Assembly (NCBI GenBank): GCA_029339505.1
Contig: JAQISU010000163.1
Coordinates: 1,736,001 to 1,800,000 of the forward strand
DNA: 64,000 nucleotides
Source: Unio delphinus
Lineage: Eukaryota > Mollusca > Bivalvia > Unionida > Unionidae
Direction of reading: 5' to 3'
Below, piece after piece: positions 35,151 through 47,635 of the stretch. The notes below the pieces were generated by a model. The model searched no databases and was not told where the DNA came from. It saw only the letters and a program-made list of their open reading frames with translations. The number at the start of each line of letters is the position of its first letter. Within the stretch, counting starts at the first letter, position 1. Position numbers and translations under genes: made by a program.

Positions 35151-35169
35151 GGTATTTAAGAGACAATAA

Positions 35170-36073
35170 TTCCAATTTTTATGAATTAAACGAATTTCCT
35201 GTAATATGATTGGATGTAAACGGTCACGTGATGTTGATCAGGAATTGTTTACACTTCGATAAATTCTGGGACTACTTTCGGTTTTTGAAATATAAATAAA
35301 CATTGCAGACACGTTATTGTGAAACGATTTTGTCATCTGTAAAATATATAATTCTGCAAATAAATATAACTTTTACACTTTGTATACTTTTTCCAATATT
35401 CTTTGATTCAAATGCATAGTTTACTATACAATTTAGCATTCGTCTGCTACATTTTCTCACTAGATCACCGAGTGGGTCTTGTTAAGTATTAACGATGCTG
35501 AGAATGACATAAAATGTTACTCTTGTATAGAATTTATTTCATTGTTACCTTTATATAGTAAGGGATAGCATCATCTTGTTCATATTTCCATAAAAATTGG
35601 AAGTATTCACTGAAAAAATCCATAATGATTTCAGGTTTGATTGAAATTTAATTTAGCACACTTGCCGAGTCGGTATCAGTTGTTATTATGTAAGGTCATG
35701 GTCATCTGACGTAACAGATGGGACTGACTAAAGTTGAACAAGAATGTTGTCAGTAAACAAATTGTGTTAAAAACAACGGTAACCAATGCCTATGATGTAA
35801 AAGACGAAGTTTATGAATAAACGTAACTGTGCCTGTAGTCAATTTCTTCGTGTAATTCTGTACAGGTTATGTATTACGGGGCGGTGTGAAACGCCGAATG
35901 AAAGGTAACTACGCGCTACGTAAAATCGAATGCATTATTGATGGAATAAGTTAATTTGACGATATAAATGATGAAATTGGAATTATAAGGATTAAATGAT
36001 CATGGTTGGGTATTTATTGATGTGTAAATTTTACCTAATCACTCACAAAGTAAATAAAGTCCGAAGGACTTTA
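35170..36073. other. Spacer between the duplicated copies
   Basis: 904 bases without a supported gene. Contains CGGTCACGTGAT near 35221, sharing a 16-base pattern with the 5' leader of LINE copy D, and ends with a perfect stem AAAGTCC-GAA-GGACTTT (36056-36072) next to the duplication boundary. Confidence 0.5.
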
Positions 36074-36764
36074 ACAATTGGTGAGACACTGAATGAATAT
36101 ATATGATACTTGAGAGCAGCTGAGTGTATAAAATGAAGAGAACCGGTCCCAGAAAAGGCCCGGTGGAACACCACAACATAGATCAACTGGACCGGAGTGT
36201 GGCAAGGGTGATATGCAGACTGTACATTGCTAAAAGACTTTGAATTCAGATGAGATAAAAGTTGGCCTTTTGTTGCAATCCAATCAATAATATAAGTTTT
36301 CCCTTTCTTTACTTATCTCTTCTGAAGTTTGACAGATTTCCCTCTGGCATTTCAGTTCTTTTTCAAGGTTACTGTCAGAAGATGGCATCCATAATTTCAC
36401 TTCCTCCCACTGTATACCCAAAGGCCTGTGTAAATTTAATTCTCCCAGCACCAGGTTCACTGAAATGAATATACATTTTCTAATATGAATTCTTTCAGTT
36501 AATGTTGAGAATGATAACACCCGTGTGTATAGCCTTCAATTGCACTACATGGTGTAACACTCTGCCAAAACAGTACAGACTGCTAACCAGTAATTACAGT
36601 GCCAGATTACCAAATAAGCAGTGTGGGCACCGACCTATGGACCCCCAAGACAACGGATCAAAAAAATATCGATAGGAGATAATATGCCAGGGGGTTCTCA
36701 AGATTTCAGTGCCTACGGGCATCTGCAAAGTGTAATCCGGCCCTGGGTATTTAAGAGACAATAA
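36074..36764. repeat. 691-bp direct duplication, right copy
   Basis: Matches 34479-35169. It starts inside LINE copy E sequence right after the 36056-36072 hairpin and stops after the MITE, where the flanks diverge. Confidence 0.92.
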
Positions 36765-36847
36765 ATAAAAATATAATGCTAATTATAATTAGTTATAATT
36801 ACAAGCGCATGACCAGACACTAAATTCATCGAGTCAGACATATAAAC

Positions 36848-36889
<42 letters not shown>
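36848..36889 (-). repeat. (ATT)n 3' tail of LINE copy D
   Basis: 14 AAT units on the plus strand, next to the copy D 3' stem (GCGGTTA / TAGGCGCC). Confidence 0.95.
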
Positions 36890-36892
<3 letters not shown>

Positions 36893-39800
36893 GACTATGT
36901 ATGGCGCCTAATCTTACGAAACTCTAACCGCTTTACGCCATCAATAATGATATGACTACACTACAGAACAACAAATGACAAAAACAATGAAATTGGAAAA
37001 CATAAAAACATGCTGAAAACAAATATGATACAAAACATGATTAGGTCGCTAAGTTTGTCCCTGCAGTCGAAACAGGTGAGTCTTAAGAGCACTCTTAAAA
37101 GGGACCACTGTGTCTTTGTGTCTAATTTCAAATGGGCAATTCGTTCCACGTCGGCAGTCCCTGGTGTGCAAACGAACGTTGTCCATATGACTTTGTTTTC
37201 ACCTTGGGAACAATGAGTATACGATTATCAGAAGAAGCGCGTAAAGATCTAGCTGGTGTATACACATGGGTGAGGCTGGATAGGTATGTTGGACTGGAGT
37301 CTGTCATTGAAATATAGCACAGAGAACAAATTATTTGTGTTTGATTCTGTATCGAATTGATAGCCAATGTAGGGTACAGAGCAGTGGTGAGGTGTGCTCT
37401 GATCGAGGAACTCTAAAGATGATCCGTGCAGCTGTGTTTTGAACTTTTTGAAGTTTTTGGAGTAAATATTGTGATGAACCAGACAGAATTGACTTACAAT
37501 AGTCCAGTCTTGAAAGTACTAATGAACACACAAGTGTTTTAGTGGCATCAACTGAAAGATATTTACGAATGGAGCCGATGCGTCTCAATTCAAGATATGC
37601 AGCCTTGCATATATTCATGACATGTTGGTGCAATGTGAGAATACTGTCTAGAGAAACGCCTAGGTTCCGTATTGACTGTGAGAATTTAATGTTGTTGTTG
37701 CTGATATTTATTGTCTGAGGTAAAGGATGTGAATGAGAAAGTCTTTGTGCTGTGATCAGAATAGCCTCAGTTTTATCATCATTCATCTGCAGCTTGTTAC
37801 ATGTCATCAATGATTTCACATCCGAAATGCACTTCTCTACTCCATGGATGGTAGCATCAACTTCAGTTGGGTGGCTAGACTTGTATATTTGGGTGTTATC
37901 AGCATACAATTGGTGAGACAATGGGTGATGATCTATGACACTTAAGGGCGGCTGAGTATACAGAATGAAGAGAATCCAAGAACATATCCCTAAGAACAGA
38001 TCCCTGTGGAACACCACAACATACGATAACTGGGTTGGAGTGTATTCCATTTGCAGATATAATTCGTGTCCTGTTGACTAAGTAGGACTTGAACCACTGT
38101 AAGGCTATATTCTGAATACCAAATACATGCTGTAGACGGTGAAGTAATATATCATGGTCTATTGTGTCAAATGCTGCAGATAAATCCAGGAGAATGAGGA
38201 CTGTAATCTTTCCACTAACCAAAGCAGAGAGAATGTCACTAAATACTTTCAGAAGCGTAGTTTCCGTACTGTGGCTAGGGCGATATGCAGACTGTACATT
38301 GCTAAAAAGACTGTGTGAATTCAAATGAGATACAAGTTGAGTTAGAACAACCTTTTCTAAGATTTTTTATATGAGTGGGAGATTAGAAACTGGGCGGTAG
38401 TTCTTTAAATCATTATGGTCCAGTGTTGGTTTCTTCAGCAGTGGCTTTACCATGGCAGTTTAGAAAAATGATGGGAATTCCCCTGATGAGAGAGAGAGAG
38501 AGATATTAATAACATCAGTTAGTGAAGGCAATATTGGGTCTAAGCACTCAAGCGGCAGTGATGTCGGAATTGGATCAAGTGCACAAGACTTTGGTGCACT
38601 TTTCATCACGATTGTCCGTAATAAATCAATAGAAACAGGTTCAAATGCTCCTAACGGTTGTCGCTGAAATTCTGCATCATAACTGTATGGTGACGAATCA
38701 GTTGAAATTGAGCTGTCAAGCTGATCTCTAATGGTTTGTACTTTGTCATCGAAGAAATTTGCAAATTGGTCTGGTAGGTCTAGTGGAGAGAAGGTTGTTG
38801 GAAGTGGTGTACATTTTTTCCTTGACATTAGTTTGTTAGTTATCTCGAAGAGCTCTTTGCAGCTGGAACTCTCCATGATCTTAGTACTGTAGTGGGATGA
38901 TTTGGCTAAATGGAGTATGTTTGTGACGTTCTTCTTAGCGGCTTCATAAATTTGTTTATGAATAGTGAGTCTGGTGGAAAGCCAAAGCCTCTCTGCTTTT
39001 TGGCGATGTCTTTTAGCAGTGCGAAGCTGGTCCCTAACACTGCTATACCATGGAGAACACTTTTTTTTATTGATATTCCGCATTTGGTGGCTGGGGCATG
39101 TTTTTCAAGCAATGAACGCAGGCAGTTATCAAGTTGTTCCGCTGTTGAATGTAAGAAAGTTGTTAGGTTTTCTTGGATGTCATGCATTAATTTGGTTCTA
39201 TTTATCATACGGAGGTTTCTCTTAGTAGCAAATAGAGGTGGAGGGTTAGGGACTGATACGTCGAGATGGCATACAATGCAGAGGTGATCCGATGCAAGTT
39301 CGTGGGATACAAGGGTGGATTGCAGAGTATTATCATCAGGTCTATAAAGAAACCAGTCTAAAATGTGACCACGTTTATGGGTAGGTTGGTTAACTGACTG
39401 TTTAAGATTGAATACATGAATGGAATCTAGGAGTTTTTACATGTATGGTTGACCAGGACAGTCAAAGTGAAAGCTGAAATCTCCAAGAATAATTAGGTTG
39501 CCACCTATCGAATTTCCATACTCTAGAAGATTTGGAAACTGCTCCAAAAAGAGAGATTCAGTCAGCTTGTTTTTTTCTACTAGGAGGAGGACGGTAGAGA
39601 CAGAAAAAAATGGACTGACCTTTGTTCCAGTGCGAGCGTTGTTTGGACTAGTTCAAACGATGTGTGGCAGAAATTGAAGGTTGTGTTGTACTTAAGGCAT
39701 TTGATAATGGAATTCTTTGTAATTACAGCAATTCCACCTCCGCGAGAGTTGCGGGGAAACGACTTGATGGATTATTCGTTGGGTGTTAAATCCGCACACT

Positions 39801-40240
39801 TACATTCATCACCTGCGGAATGTAACCAAGTTTCTGTCATATAAGACGTCAATATTCTGGTCGTTGATAAAATTAACAATTTCTGTGCGCTTTTCCGGTG
39901 ATCCTACTGACTGAGCGTTGAATAATGCAATACGAAGTGGTATTCCTGGGACAGTTGACACAACGGTTGACGATTTAAGAGGAATTTTAACCAGGTTATT
40001 AAAATTGACAGCAGAATTTTTAAGTTGATTATCCGTTACGGGCGAAAGGGAGATAACTGGAATTCTTCTTCCTGTTCTACGCCAGTCAGCTTTTAAAGAA
40101 CGTTTCTTTTCTCGCTTCCGTTTACATTTAAGAAATGATGAATGTATTCCCAGTTCGTTTAGTCTTGAGCACAATGTAGTATCTAGAACCAAGGTGGGGT
40201 CATTTAATCCAATTAATGAGGGTACGTCGAATTGTAAGCG

Positions 40241-40250
40241 GTCACGTGAC
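40241..40250. promoter_or_regulatory. Palindromic CACGTG site in the LINE D leader
   Basis: GTCACGTGAC is a perfect palindrome matching the binding site of bHLH-zip factors such as USF and MITF/TFE. It lies about 230 bases inside the presumed 5' end of copy D, where an internal promoter would sit. Confidence 0.4.
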
Positions 40251-40470
40251 GGCGGTTTTTTCAAAAACAAATGACGTCTTAACATTGGGACAAAACAGCT
40301 GAGAAAAATTTTAATTGTTCTCGTTTCCAAAATAAGGAGATGAATTAACACATACGAACGGAACAGCCAATGCATGATGAAACACAATAATGTAGACGAT
40401 GATAGAGAACAAGCACAAATATCATAAATATAGCACAAAATCGGAAGAGCCTATCTCGAGCAGTTAAGGG

Positions 40471-40484
40471 ATGGCGGCCATCTT
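40471..40484 (-). promoter_or_regulatory. YY1-like site at the LINE D 5' end
   Basis: On the minus strand AAGATGGCCGCCAT matches the YY1 core AAGATGGCNGC. Mammalian L1 elements place such a site at their first bases to fix the transcription start. Here it is near the presumed 5' end of copy D. Confidence 0.45.
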
Positions 40485-40584
40485 TCCGGAAGTCAACACT
40501 GGCCTCCAAATGAGTAGTAGCAGGGAAATTAGAACATATACTATCCAGATTTGTTATCCTTGAAGGAGATGGGAAATGCATTAT

Positions 40585-42759
40585 TTTATTGTTGAGGATA
40601 ACTTATTCTACGTAAAAGCCAGTTATATCAACAGTTTATTGGTGTTCAATAATGCTTATAAACTATAGGTATTTCATGCTGAAGTTTTACACTGTTTTAA
40701 CATCCACATCAGTTATGACTGGATGGTTGCTCACTAGTAAATACTAAATTTATTTCAACTAACTTGGTATGGAGAACCCTCTTCTTTTGACCCATGGCGT
40801 TAAATCCTTCATAGCACTCACATTTTAATAATAATACCTGTCAAAACAGAACACCCATGTATACATCTGTTATTGACCTTATTTTTAAATTGATGCATAT
40901 GTGGAAAGCAGCATTACCCGAAGGCAAGAACAACGTCTGGAAATCTTCTAGTGAGAGTATATTACTTAGAACAAACTATAGTCTTGTGTCTGTATTCGGA
41001 AGTTTTCATTACAACCATGGCCAACCTCGAGATCAATTTCAGTTCCTGGACAAGTCCATTTTCAGCGAAGGGGCGATGCATAAATACGCATATATGTACA
41101 TAGAAGGTAGATTTTATAGATGGCAAACAGATATAACTCTTAAGATTACCGTAATTTACCGAAGTATCCGGGAGTAATTAAATAGGAACAATGACGTCAC
41201 TCTATTTGCAGAAAATAGACTTGCCCAAATTGTATGTAAAATGGTGACTAATGGTGTCGTGTTAGTATGAAAACTTCCGTTCAGCATCAGACGCGCAGAC
41301 AATAAAGGTGTTATGGACACCCTGATCGCAACCGGGTTAGAAATTATAAATCAATGAATGAAATGAGTAAGATTTATTGACTTTTTATCTTGTTTATGCT
41401 TCTCATTACTGAAAATCGGCAGAGGGGTACAATCAAACGGGAATACAGACTCAGACTCTAATGCTTGGGATGAAGCTGTGGTTAGGGCTGGCCGTCACAG
41501 CAGAATATTGAGAGACAGAGAAAGACATGTCAGAACTTTGAGATAGAGAGAATGATAAATAAACTAAAAAAATATAAATCAAAATTACAATGAGCTGTAA
41601 GATGAGCTAAATTATAATACATACATACATACATACATACATACATACATACATACATACATACATACTGTAGTAATTAAATTTTGTGCATTTTTATATC
41701 CCTTTTTAAAAAACGTATTGTTCTCTTGATCTCAAATTTCTGACCTGTCTGTCTCAATCTTCATAGAAAGATACCAGCAAAAATCTGTTAAAATACAAGC
41801 ATTGTGAGTAGTTAACTTTAAAGAAAAATGTATAGATCTCATGGTATATCCATGATATAGTGTGCATGCTATACACACAGACACAGACACAGATATATAT
41901 GTATATACTTTTGATTCTGACAATCTGTTACTAAACATATTATAATTGTGTATAACTCATTATTTAAATTAATTGTGACTTTATTTTAAAGTACCAAAAA
42001 ACTAATGAAAAATTTTTGTTATATTTTTCTTTGTATTTACTCATTTTAAAACTGGCTTCTGAAGACATAAGTTAATTTTTGTAACAAGTTCAAATGACAT
42101 TACAAAAATAACATAAAATTTCCCAATGACATATTCTTTAGATTATGTTCTAGAATTATACTGAAGTCTTGCTTTAACCAATGTCACATTTTTGTCCATA
42201 TAGGTTTTAACTTGAAACTACGAGTACAAATTTGTCTTTCTTTGCAAATTTCCTGGAGTCATTTTCAATAGTTACAATATCTTTTACAACTTTTCATGTT
42301 TTGGTACCATAGCATATCTTTTAAAGTTTCAATCTTAAGTTTTAAATTATATTTTTTTGTAAAGCTTATAATAGACATTTTTGAAATCTTCTAATATCTG
42401 CAAATATTTTACTAAACTAGATTCTATCTGGAACATTTTTGTTCAAATCAAACTTTGATATCTTTGGCCTTTTGTGGTCTATCTTTTTCAAATTTGCCTT
42501 AAGTTGAATGCTTTCATACATTCTTTGATTGCTACTATTTTTCCTTTGCCTCTTTCATAATTTTTTATCATTACAACACTTTTTTCAATCCTGAATTCAA
42601 TTCAAGATAATCTTTTTTTTTAAATTTCCAAACTTCAGTCAAAAGAGTGAATTAACAAGAAAATAATTAAAAGCATAATTTTAGAAGTTGTCAATGATTT
42701 ATAAAAACACTGTACCTTAGGTAATATATTCTATACCCATAATGGAGGTAGCTTCTCAA
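40585..42759. other. No supported gene; one tetranucleotide repeat
   Basis: AT-rich DNA. (ATAC)n occupies 41617-41668. A 106-residue plus frame at 40857-41177 lacks splice context or motifs. Nothing else recognised. Confidence 0.5.
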
Positions 42760-42802
42760 TTTATTCTTTTATACTCTGTGAATTAACTGCCACTATGTGG
42801 TG

Positions 42803-42842
42803 TTATGGGTTCTCCAAAACTGGTCCAGGTAGGCTGTCAGAA
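42803..42842 (-). CDS. Possible small terminal exon with poly(A) signal
   Basis: A minus-strand frame reading CSDSLPGPVLENP ends in TAA at 42803-42805, and AATAAA (minus strand, 42760-42765) follows about 40 bases later. The acceptor is not certain. It could be the end of a transcript that uses the 47580-47635 exon. Weak. Confidence 0.2.
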
Positions 42843-43175
42843 CATGTCAGTACAGTACTGGCCAACATCAGACTGGTATTAATATGAATGGATGGCTAAA
42901 TGGTGTATGAAATGTACTAAATACAAAAAGACAAGCGTAACACTGTATGTACCTTCCATCGTCATACAGATGTATAAAATGTTGCCATATTATTTCCAAT
43001 AACAAAGGAATCAACAGTGCAGTAAAAACATGAATCTTTATTCCCAAAATTGTAGTTATATTATCTGTCCCTCACACAGGGTGCATTTTGACTTATCCTG
43101 TATCCATGATATTTCTGAAAAGAATAAAATGCATAAATATAAATAGAATTAAAAAAAATAAAAATTAGCACAAAC

Positions 43176-44522
43176 ACCGCTCCCTCAATAACTTAATAAC
43201 TTACACCCTAATAACTCGCGAACCTGCTTATAATGCAGTGTCTGGTGTGGATCCCGATTTTTTCCCCAAAGAAAAAAATTTATTTTAAAAATCTTTCAAA
43301 ATATGCTGAATGTGAAAAAATTACGATAAGAATAGTTAAATAAAACCTTTATACATTTCTTATTTGATCATCAAAAATGGTGATTAATGACCATAAAGAT
43401 TGATTCCACCATGTGAAATTTGCAAATTCTAAATAAGATATCACATATTATGTTAGGGTATATCAATACGGTGTAAATAAACAGTCTGATGAAATAGCGA
43501 TCAATGTTTTTTGAAAATGTCCAGTAAATGCTAACAGGTGGCAACAGATAATGAAATAAACAGCAATTAAATATCTTGCTGTGTGATAACCACATTATAA
43601 TCCTTTATTTCCGTTTCAATGTAAACATTATAATTGCAACATATTCTTTCTTTATGAAAGCATGAAAAGAGTCAATCAACCGTCACATCGAAACCCTTGA
43701 GTACTTCCATGAGAACCTAATTATCTGCCGGCTTTGTTTTGATTAACAACTTGGCGAAGTGTTTGTTACAAAAAATAATCCATTAAAAAAGACCTGTGTT
43801 GTTTTATCACTTATGTCTTTTGCATCGAATCAAGCAAGGGACAATATTTTTTGGCGGCAGCAAAATTGGGAGTAACAAAAAATTAACTGATTTTTTTTCA
43901 AAAAGTCTATTGTCATTTGCCAAGCACAACCAGCAGTTTTATGATCATGTTCTAATTTACATTGTTTTAAATTTGTAAACCCACTAAATTCATGTTGGTA
44001 ATGATTAACCCTTTTAATTTTACTTCTACCGCAATAAAATATATAAACAATTGATTGATCAACATTGTTTCTCAAAAAAGAGTAGATCTTTTGTATTAAA
44101 CAAATACGTCTAATTTGGATCAAACAATAAAACAAGAACGTATCCAATTCAGAACAAAAAATAGTGACGTAATATACAATGTGTGTAGCAGTACACATGT
44201 TAAGCAAACGGAAACCATATGGAATAATGTTTTCGATTAACTCCTCAATATACGATACTTTATCCTGAAATTAATGTTACTCTATGAGGAAAGAATAAAC
44301 TACACCGTTATGAAGAGATATTTATTCACAGTTAATCACAGCACGATTATAAAGTGAGTATTCAAAACTATAAAATCTGCCACCCTCCCACCCTTTTGAC
44401 TTTGTATCGATCCTTTTATTTTTGTTTTTTTATTATAGGTCCCTCGATAACTCGTGCCTCACTTATAGTGCGATTGATGTTTTTGGACTACAATGTGCGT
44501 GAATTATCAAGGGAGTGGTGTA
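43176..44522. mobile_element. Pogo-like terminal repeat relics, possibly one non-autonomous element
   Basis: CACCGCTCCCTCAATAAC near 43178 and, reverse complemented, CACCACTCCCTTGATAAT ending near 44521 form imperfect inverted ends about 1.35 kb apart. Within the right end a second inverted pair (44438-44517) makes a small palindrome of its own, so two nested or adjacent copies are possible. No transposase frame is visible between them. Confidence 0.45.
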
Positions 44523-45199
44523 TAAACACAATAATACTTATGATCAATCTGATCCCAACAACAACCAACATACCATATATCTGTACTAACAAAGATGAAC
44601 TGAGATAATTTCATTATTGACCAAAATATTTCACATAATGTAGTATCATTTATTTTCAGTCTCAGAAAGTTAAAAAGTTATTCTAACCAAAAAGAATATC
44701 ACAATCTTCCAGTTCCACCAGATGAAAAGAGAAAGTCAGACAGATAGAGATAGACAGAAAGATAAATTTTAGATAGGGTCAATGACAGACCACTGATACA
44801 AATAAATTAGATACATAGGAACAAACAGATACAGCGACAAAATACTCACTGTTTAAACTTTTCAGAGAGACATAAAAAACCCTACATAAAGTACAGGTCC
44901 TGTATTGGAGATCATAGCATGGTTTGAATGTTTTTAGACATAGACCTGAAACAAGAAAATATTAATGGATTACTGATTCTTTTTTAGTTAGATACCAACT
45001 GAAAACATTGCATAATACACAAGCAGATCAGGGTCTATTTTTAGATTGTTCTACTAATTATAACTTACACAAATTACACAGACTTAGACATGCTTGGATA
45101 TTATGCAATGGCAGATCAGTTTCTATGTAGGACTCAAAGCAAGTACTAAAGGCACTAATAATTACTATAGTTTAATTCTGCATGCATATAACATTTAGA
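44523..45199. other. No gene seen
   Basis: AT-rich DNA; one short motif (GCAATGGCAGATCAG near 45107) recurs in other parts of the 45-62 kb region. Confidence 0.5.
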
Positions 45200-45900
45200 A
45201 ATTAAAATTGTACTCTTTTAAATTTAGTTAAAATTTTGACAATTTTGAAATATTTGTTAAATTTCTTATTTAGTTAAAATGTTGACAATTTTGAAATATT
45301 TGTTAAATTTAGACATTAGCTCTCTTTAAAAGACAAGTCAAATTCTGACAGCAAATATTTCTCTTTGAAAATGAGGTCAAATTTGTACAAATAAATGAAC
45401 CGTCTGTAATAAAGTTGAATTAAGACACTAATTCTTCTATTTGAAATATAAGTAAAACTTAGACACTAAACTTTTCTGTTTGAAATGTAGGTAAACATTA
45501 TTTATTAAATGCTCTGTTTGAAATAGAAGTCAAATTCTGATATTAGATTTTTGTTTGAAATAGAGGTCAAATTACATCAATAAATTCTTCTGTTTGAAAT
45601 AAAGGTCAAAATATGACACTAAATGCAGTTGTATTCAGACATCAAATTATCCTGTTAAAAATGGAGGTCAAAATTCAGACCTCAAATTATCCTGTTAAAA
45701 GTGGAGGTCAAAAATTCAGACATCAAATTATCCTGTTAAAAGTGGAGGTCAAATTCAGACATCAAATTATCCTGTTAAAAATGGAGGTCAAATTCAGACA
45801 TCAAATTATCCTGTTAAAAGTGGAGGTCATATTCACACATCAAATTATCCTGTTAAAAGTGGAGGTCAAATTCAGACATCAAATTATCCTGTTTCAATTA
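45200..45900 (+). repeat. Minisatellite of 39-41 bp, regular in its right part
   Basis: From about 45635 seven units based on CAGACATCAAATTATCCTGT then TAAAAGTGGAGGTCAAATT recur at 39-41 bp; to the left more diverged units share GAAATAGAGGTCAAATT. The right part is open in one frame only because 39 is a multiple of 3. Confidence 0.9.
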
Positions 45901-46419
45901 CAAGTTTAAATCAAGACATTAAATTCTTCTGTCGGAAAGCATGGTAAAAGTTTGACAAATTACTAAATAAATTATTCCCTAACTGAACCCCGAGTTAACA
46001 GTATATATCAATTATCCTGCATTCATCAGCCCCTAACTGAGGTACAGAATAGATCTGATAAAATCATTTCATCTACCTGTAAACACACCTGAATTAAAGA
46101 AACTAAAACTAAACCCAGAGTTGTAGAAAATACAGATTACACTACATTCAGTTTTTCCCTTCACCTCATTTGCACCTCAGAAACCCTCAAATTTTTAATT
46201 TGATCCCCGGTTTTGGTACGGAAGTTTGTTTTTAACTCAGTCTGACCCCCAGTTTTGACACCAAGGAGATTTTGTACTCTCAGTCTTGCACTCCAAGGGG
46301 ATACACTTTAACAGCTCCTCATCCCACTTGAATAAACAATTTTAAATTATTAATCATTCTGCACGTTTTTCAAATAATTAAAAATTATCATTTTTTGCAT
46401 AAGTCCAAAAATATTTACA

Positions 46420-46525
46420 TCTTACCTTTCCAAAAACACCTAACATATACATGTCTTACCTTTCCAATAAAGATCAAATGTATACATATATACATCTTAC
46501 CTTTCCAATAAAGACCAAATGTCTG
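46420..46525 (-). repeat. Tandem repeat carrying three splice-donor motifs
   Basis: Three copies of TCTTACCTTTCCA on the plus strand read TGGAAAG|GTAAGA on the minus strand, a consensus donor, at about 46421, 46455 and 46496. No exon upstream of them is established. Confidence 0.6.
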
Positions 46526-46526
46526 C

Positions 46527-46529
<3 letters not shown>

Positions 46530-46603
<74 letters not shown>
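46530..46603. repeat. (TA)n microsatellite
   Basis: 74 bases of pure TA. Confidence 0.98.
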
Positions 46604-46607
<4 letters not shown>

Positions 46608-47579
46608 TTTCCACTGTAACAGATCTTTGTATCATCTATTAATTTATAATATAGCTTTCATTTACGTCATCTAGGTTTATGAAAGTTTATAATTTACATT
46701 CTATAATTCAGTGGTGGTTTTATTGTAAAGTACATGGACATGATGTTCTAGGAATCTCATTCATAAATCAAGACCGATCACTAAGGTCAAGTTAAAAACT
46801 ATTTAGGTAAATTATACCATGCTTCATTTTTGAATGGAGGTCATGTCAACATAGCACTTCTTCCTTTTGTCTTTTTTATGAAATTATGTGGAAATGAAAG
46901 GGTGTCTGAAGCAGGTCTTATTCTATGAATCTGACAGATTAAATCTGAGAAGACCAGTAAAGATATGCCACAGATGTTAACCAACTTTTGTTATCAAGCC
47001 ACAAAATTCATTTCTATTGATAGCAATTTAGTAATGTAAAGCATTGTTATGAGAGCATTCAGGACAAATGTTTTATGTTATAAATACATGAAACTATGTT
47101 CAAAATGTATGGTATAATATTGTGAATGAGATCATACATAACACTGTGCTGATTAAAGCAAAAGCTGACATGGTGCAATCAATCAATGTCTCAAGCAGTC
47201 AAAATATTGAAGCATGGGCAGGGAAACAACATACTATCATCAGGTATTTATGCACTAAAGCCTGTATTAAATTATCACCATCATTAATATCTATAGACAC
47301 AATAAAGTATCCATCCTGTAGATTTAGCAGAACTGACCCAACAGTAAAACCTTAACCATTACCAACTGATAAAAGAACTTCAGTTAACAGAATCTAGACT
47401 GCATCTCAAATTAGACTGCTAAATGATTTGAAACTGACAATATAATCCCAACCCTGTTCAAATGCCTAGTGGGCAAAACTTAAATGATTGCCTGCAGTTT
47501 TGAATTTATGACTGCGTCAGAAACAGATTTATTGTACCATTCTGACTTTACCATTATTATATTTTAAAGATAATCTTAC
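46604..47579. other. No gene seen
   Basis: AT-rich DNA without motifs. A plus frame at 47122-47355 shows no family features. Confidence 0.5.
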
Positions 47580-47635
47580 CAAATCTGTGTCCGTTTGGAC
47601 AGGTGCATGAGTAGTTCTCCTCCTGAAGCTGTAGA
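47580..47635 (-). CDS. Probable 56-bp exon, EGF-like in one frame
   Basis: On the minus strand a pyrimidine-rich acceptor (CTTTCCTTAACACAG) and a consensus donor (GTAAGA) enclose 56 bases. One frame reads LQLQEENYSCTCPNGHRFG, resembling the C-x-C end of an EGF-like repeat as found in extracellular receptors. A second open frame, YSFRRRTTHAPVQTDTDL, would instead follow in phase from the exon at 55527-55629. The exon lies beyond the terminal exon at 49905, so it belongs either to a second gene or to an alternative 3' end. Confidence 0.5.

Larger units (their letters stand above)
34479..35169. repeat. 691-bp direct duplication, left copy
   Basis: 34479-35169 recurs at 36074-36764 with a constant offset of 1595 bases and no difference noticed. 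It contains the start of LINE copy E, a possible exon and a hAT MITE. 904 bases of other sequence lie between the copies. Confidence 0.92.
36848..40500 (-). mobile_element. LINE copy D, L2-like, nearly full length but decayed
   Basis: Read on the minus strand: leader with YY1-like and CACGTG sites, an N-terminal basic region (40438-39950), endonuclease start RIALFNAQSVGSPEKRTEIV, a frame break near 39840, then CKELFEITNKL, the segment LKKPTLDHNDLKNYRPVSNL, AFDTIDHDILLHRLQHVFG, CCGVPQGSV, QLYADNTQ, NDDKTEAILITAQRLSHS, the C-terminal RSFAHQGLPTWNELPIE, and an (ATT)n tail at 36848-36889. The RT motif reads YADN at 37894-37905, so a catalytic Asp is lost. Stops near 38458 and 38370 and several frameshifts also inactivate it. 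Copy C aligns from its second quarter on. Confidence 0.9.

Noticed and set aside
40857..41177. 106-residue plus-strand frame
   Set aside because: No motif, no splice context and neutral composition; chance length is plausible.
45613..45909. Repeat protein RHQIILLK
   Set aside because: Product of a 39-bp minisatellite in intronic DNA; no start context or homologue.
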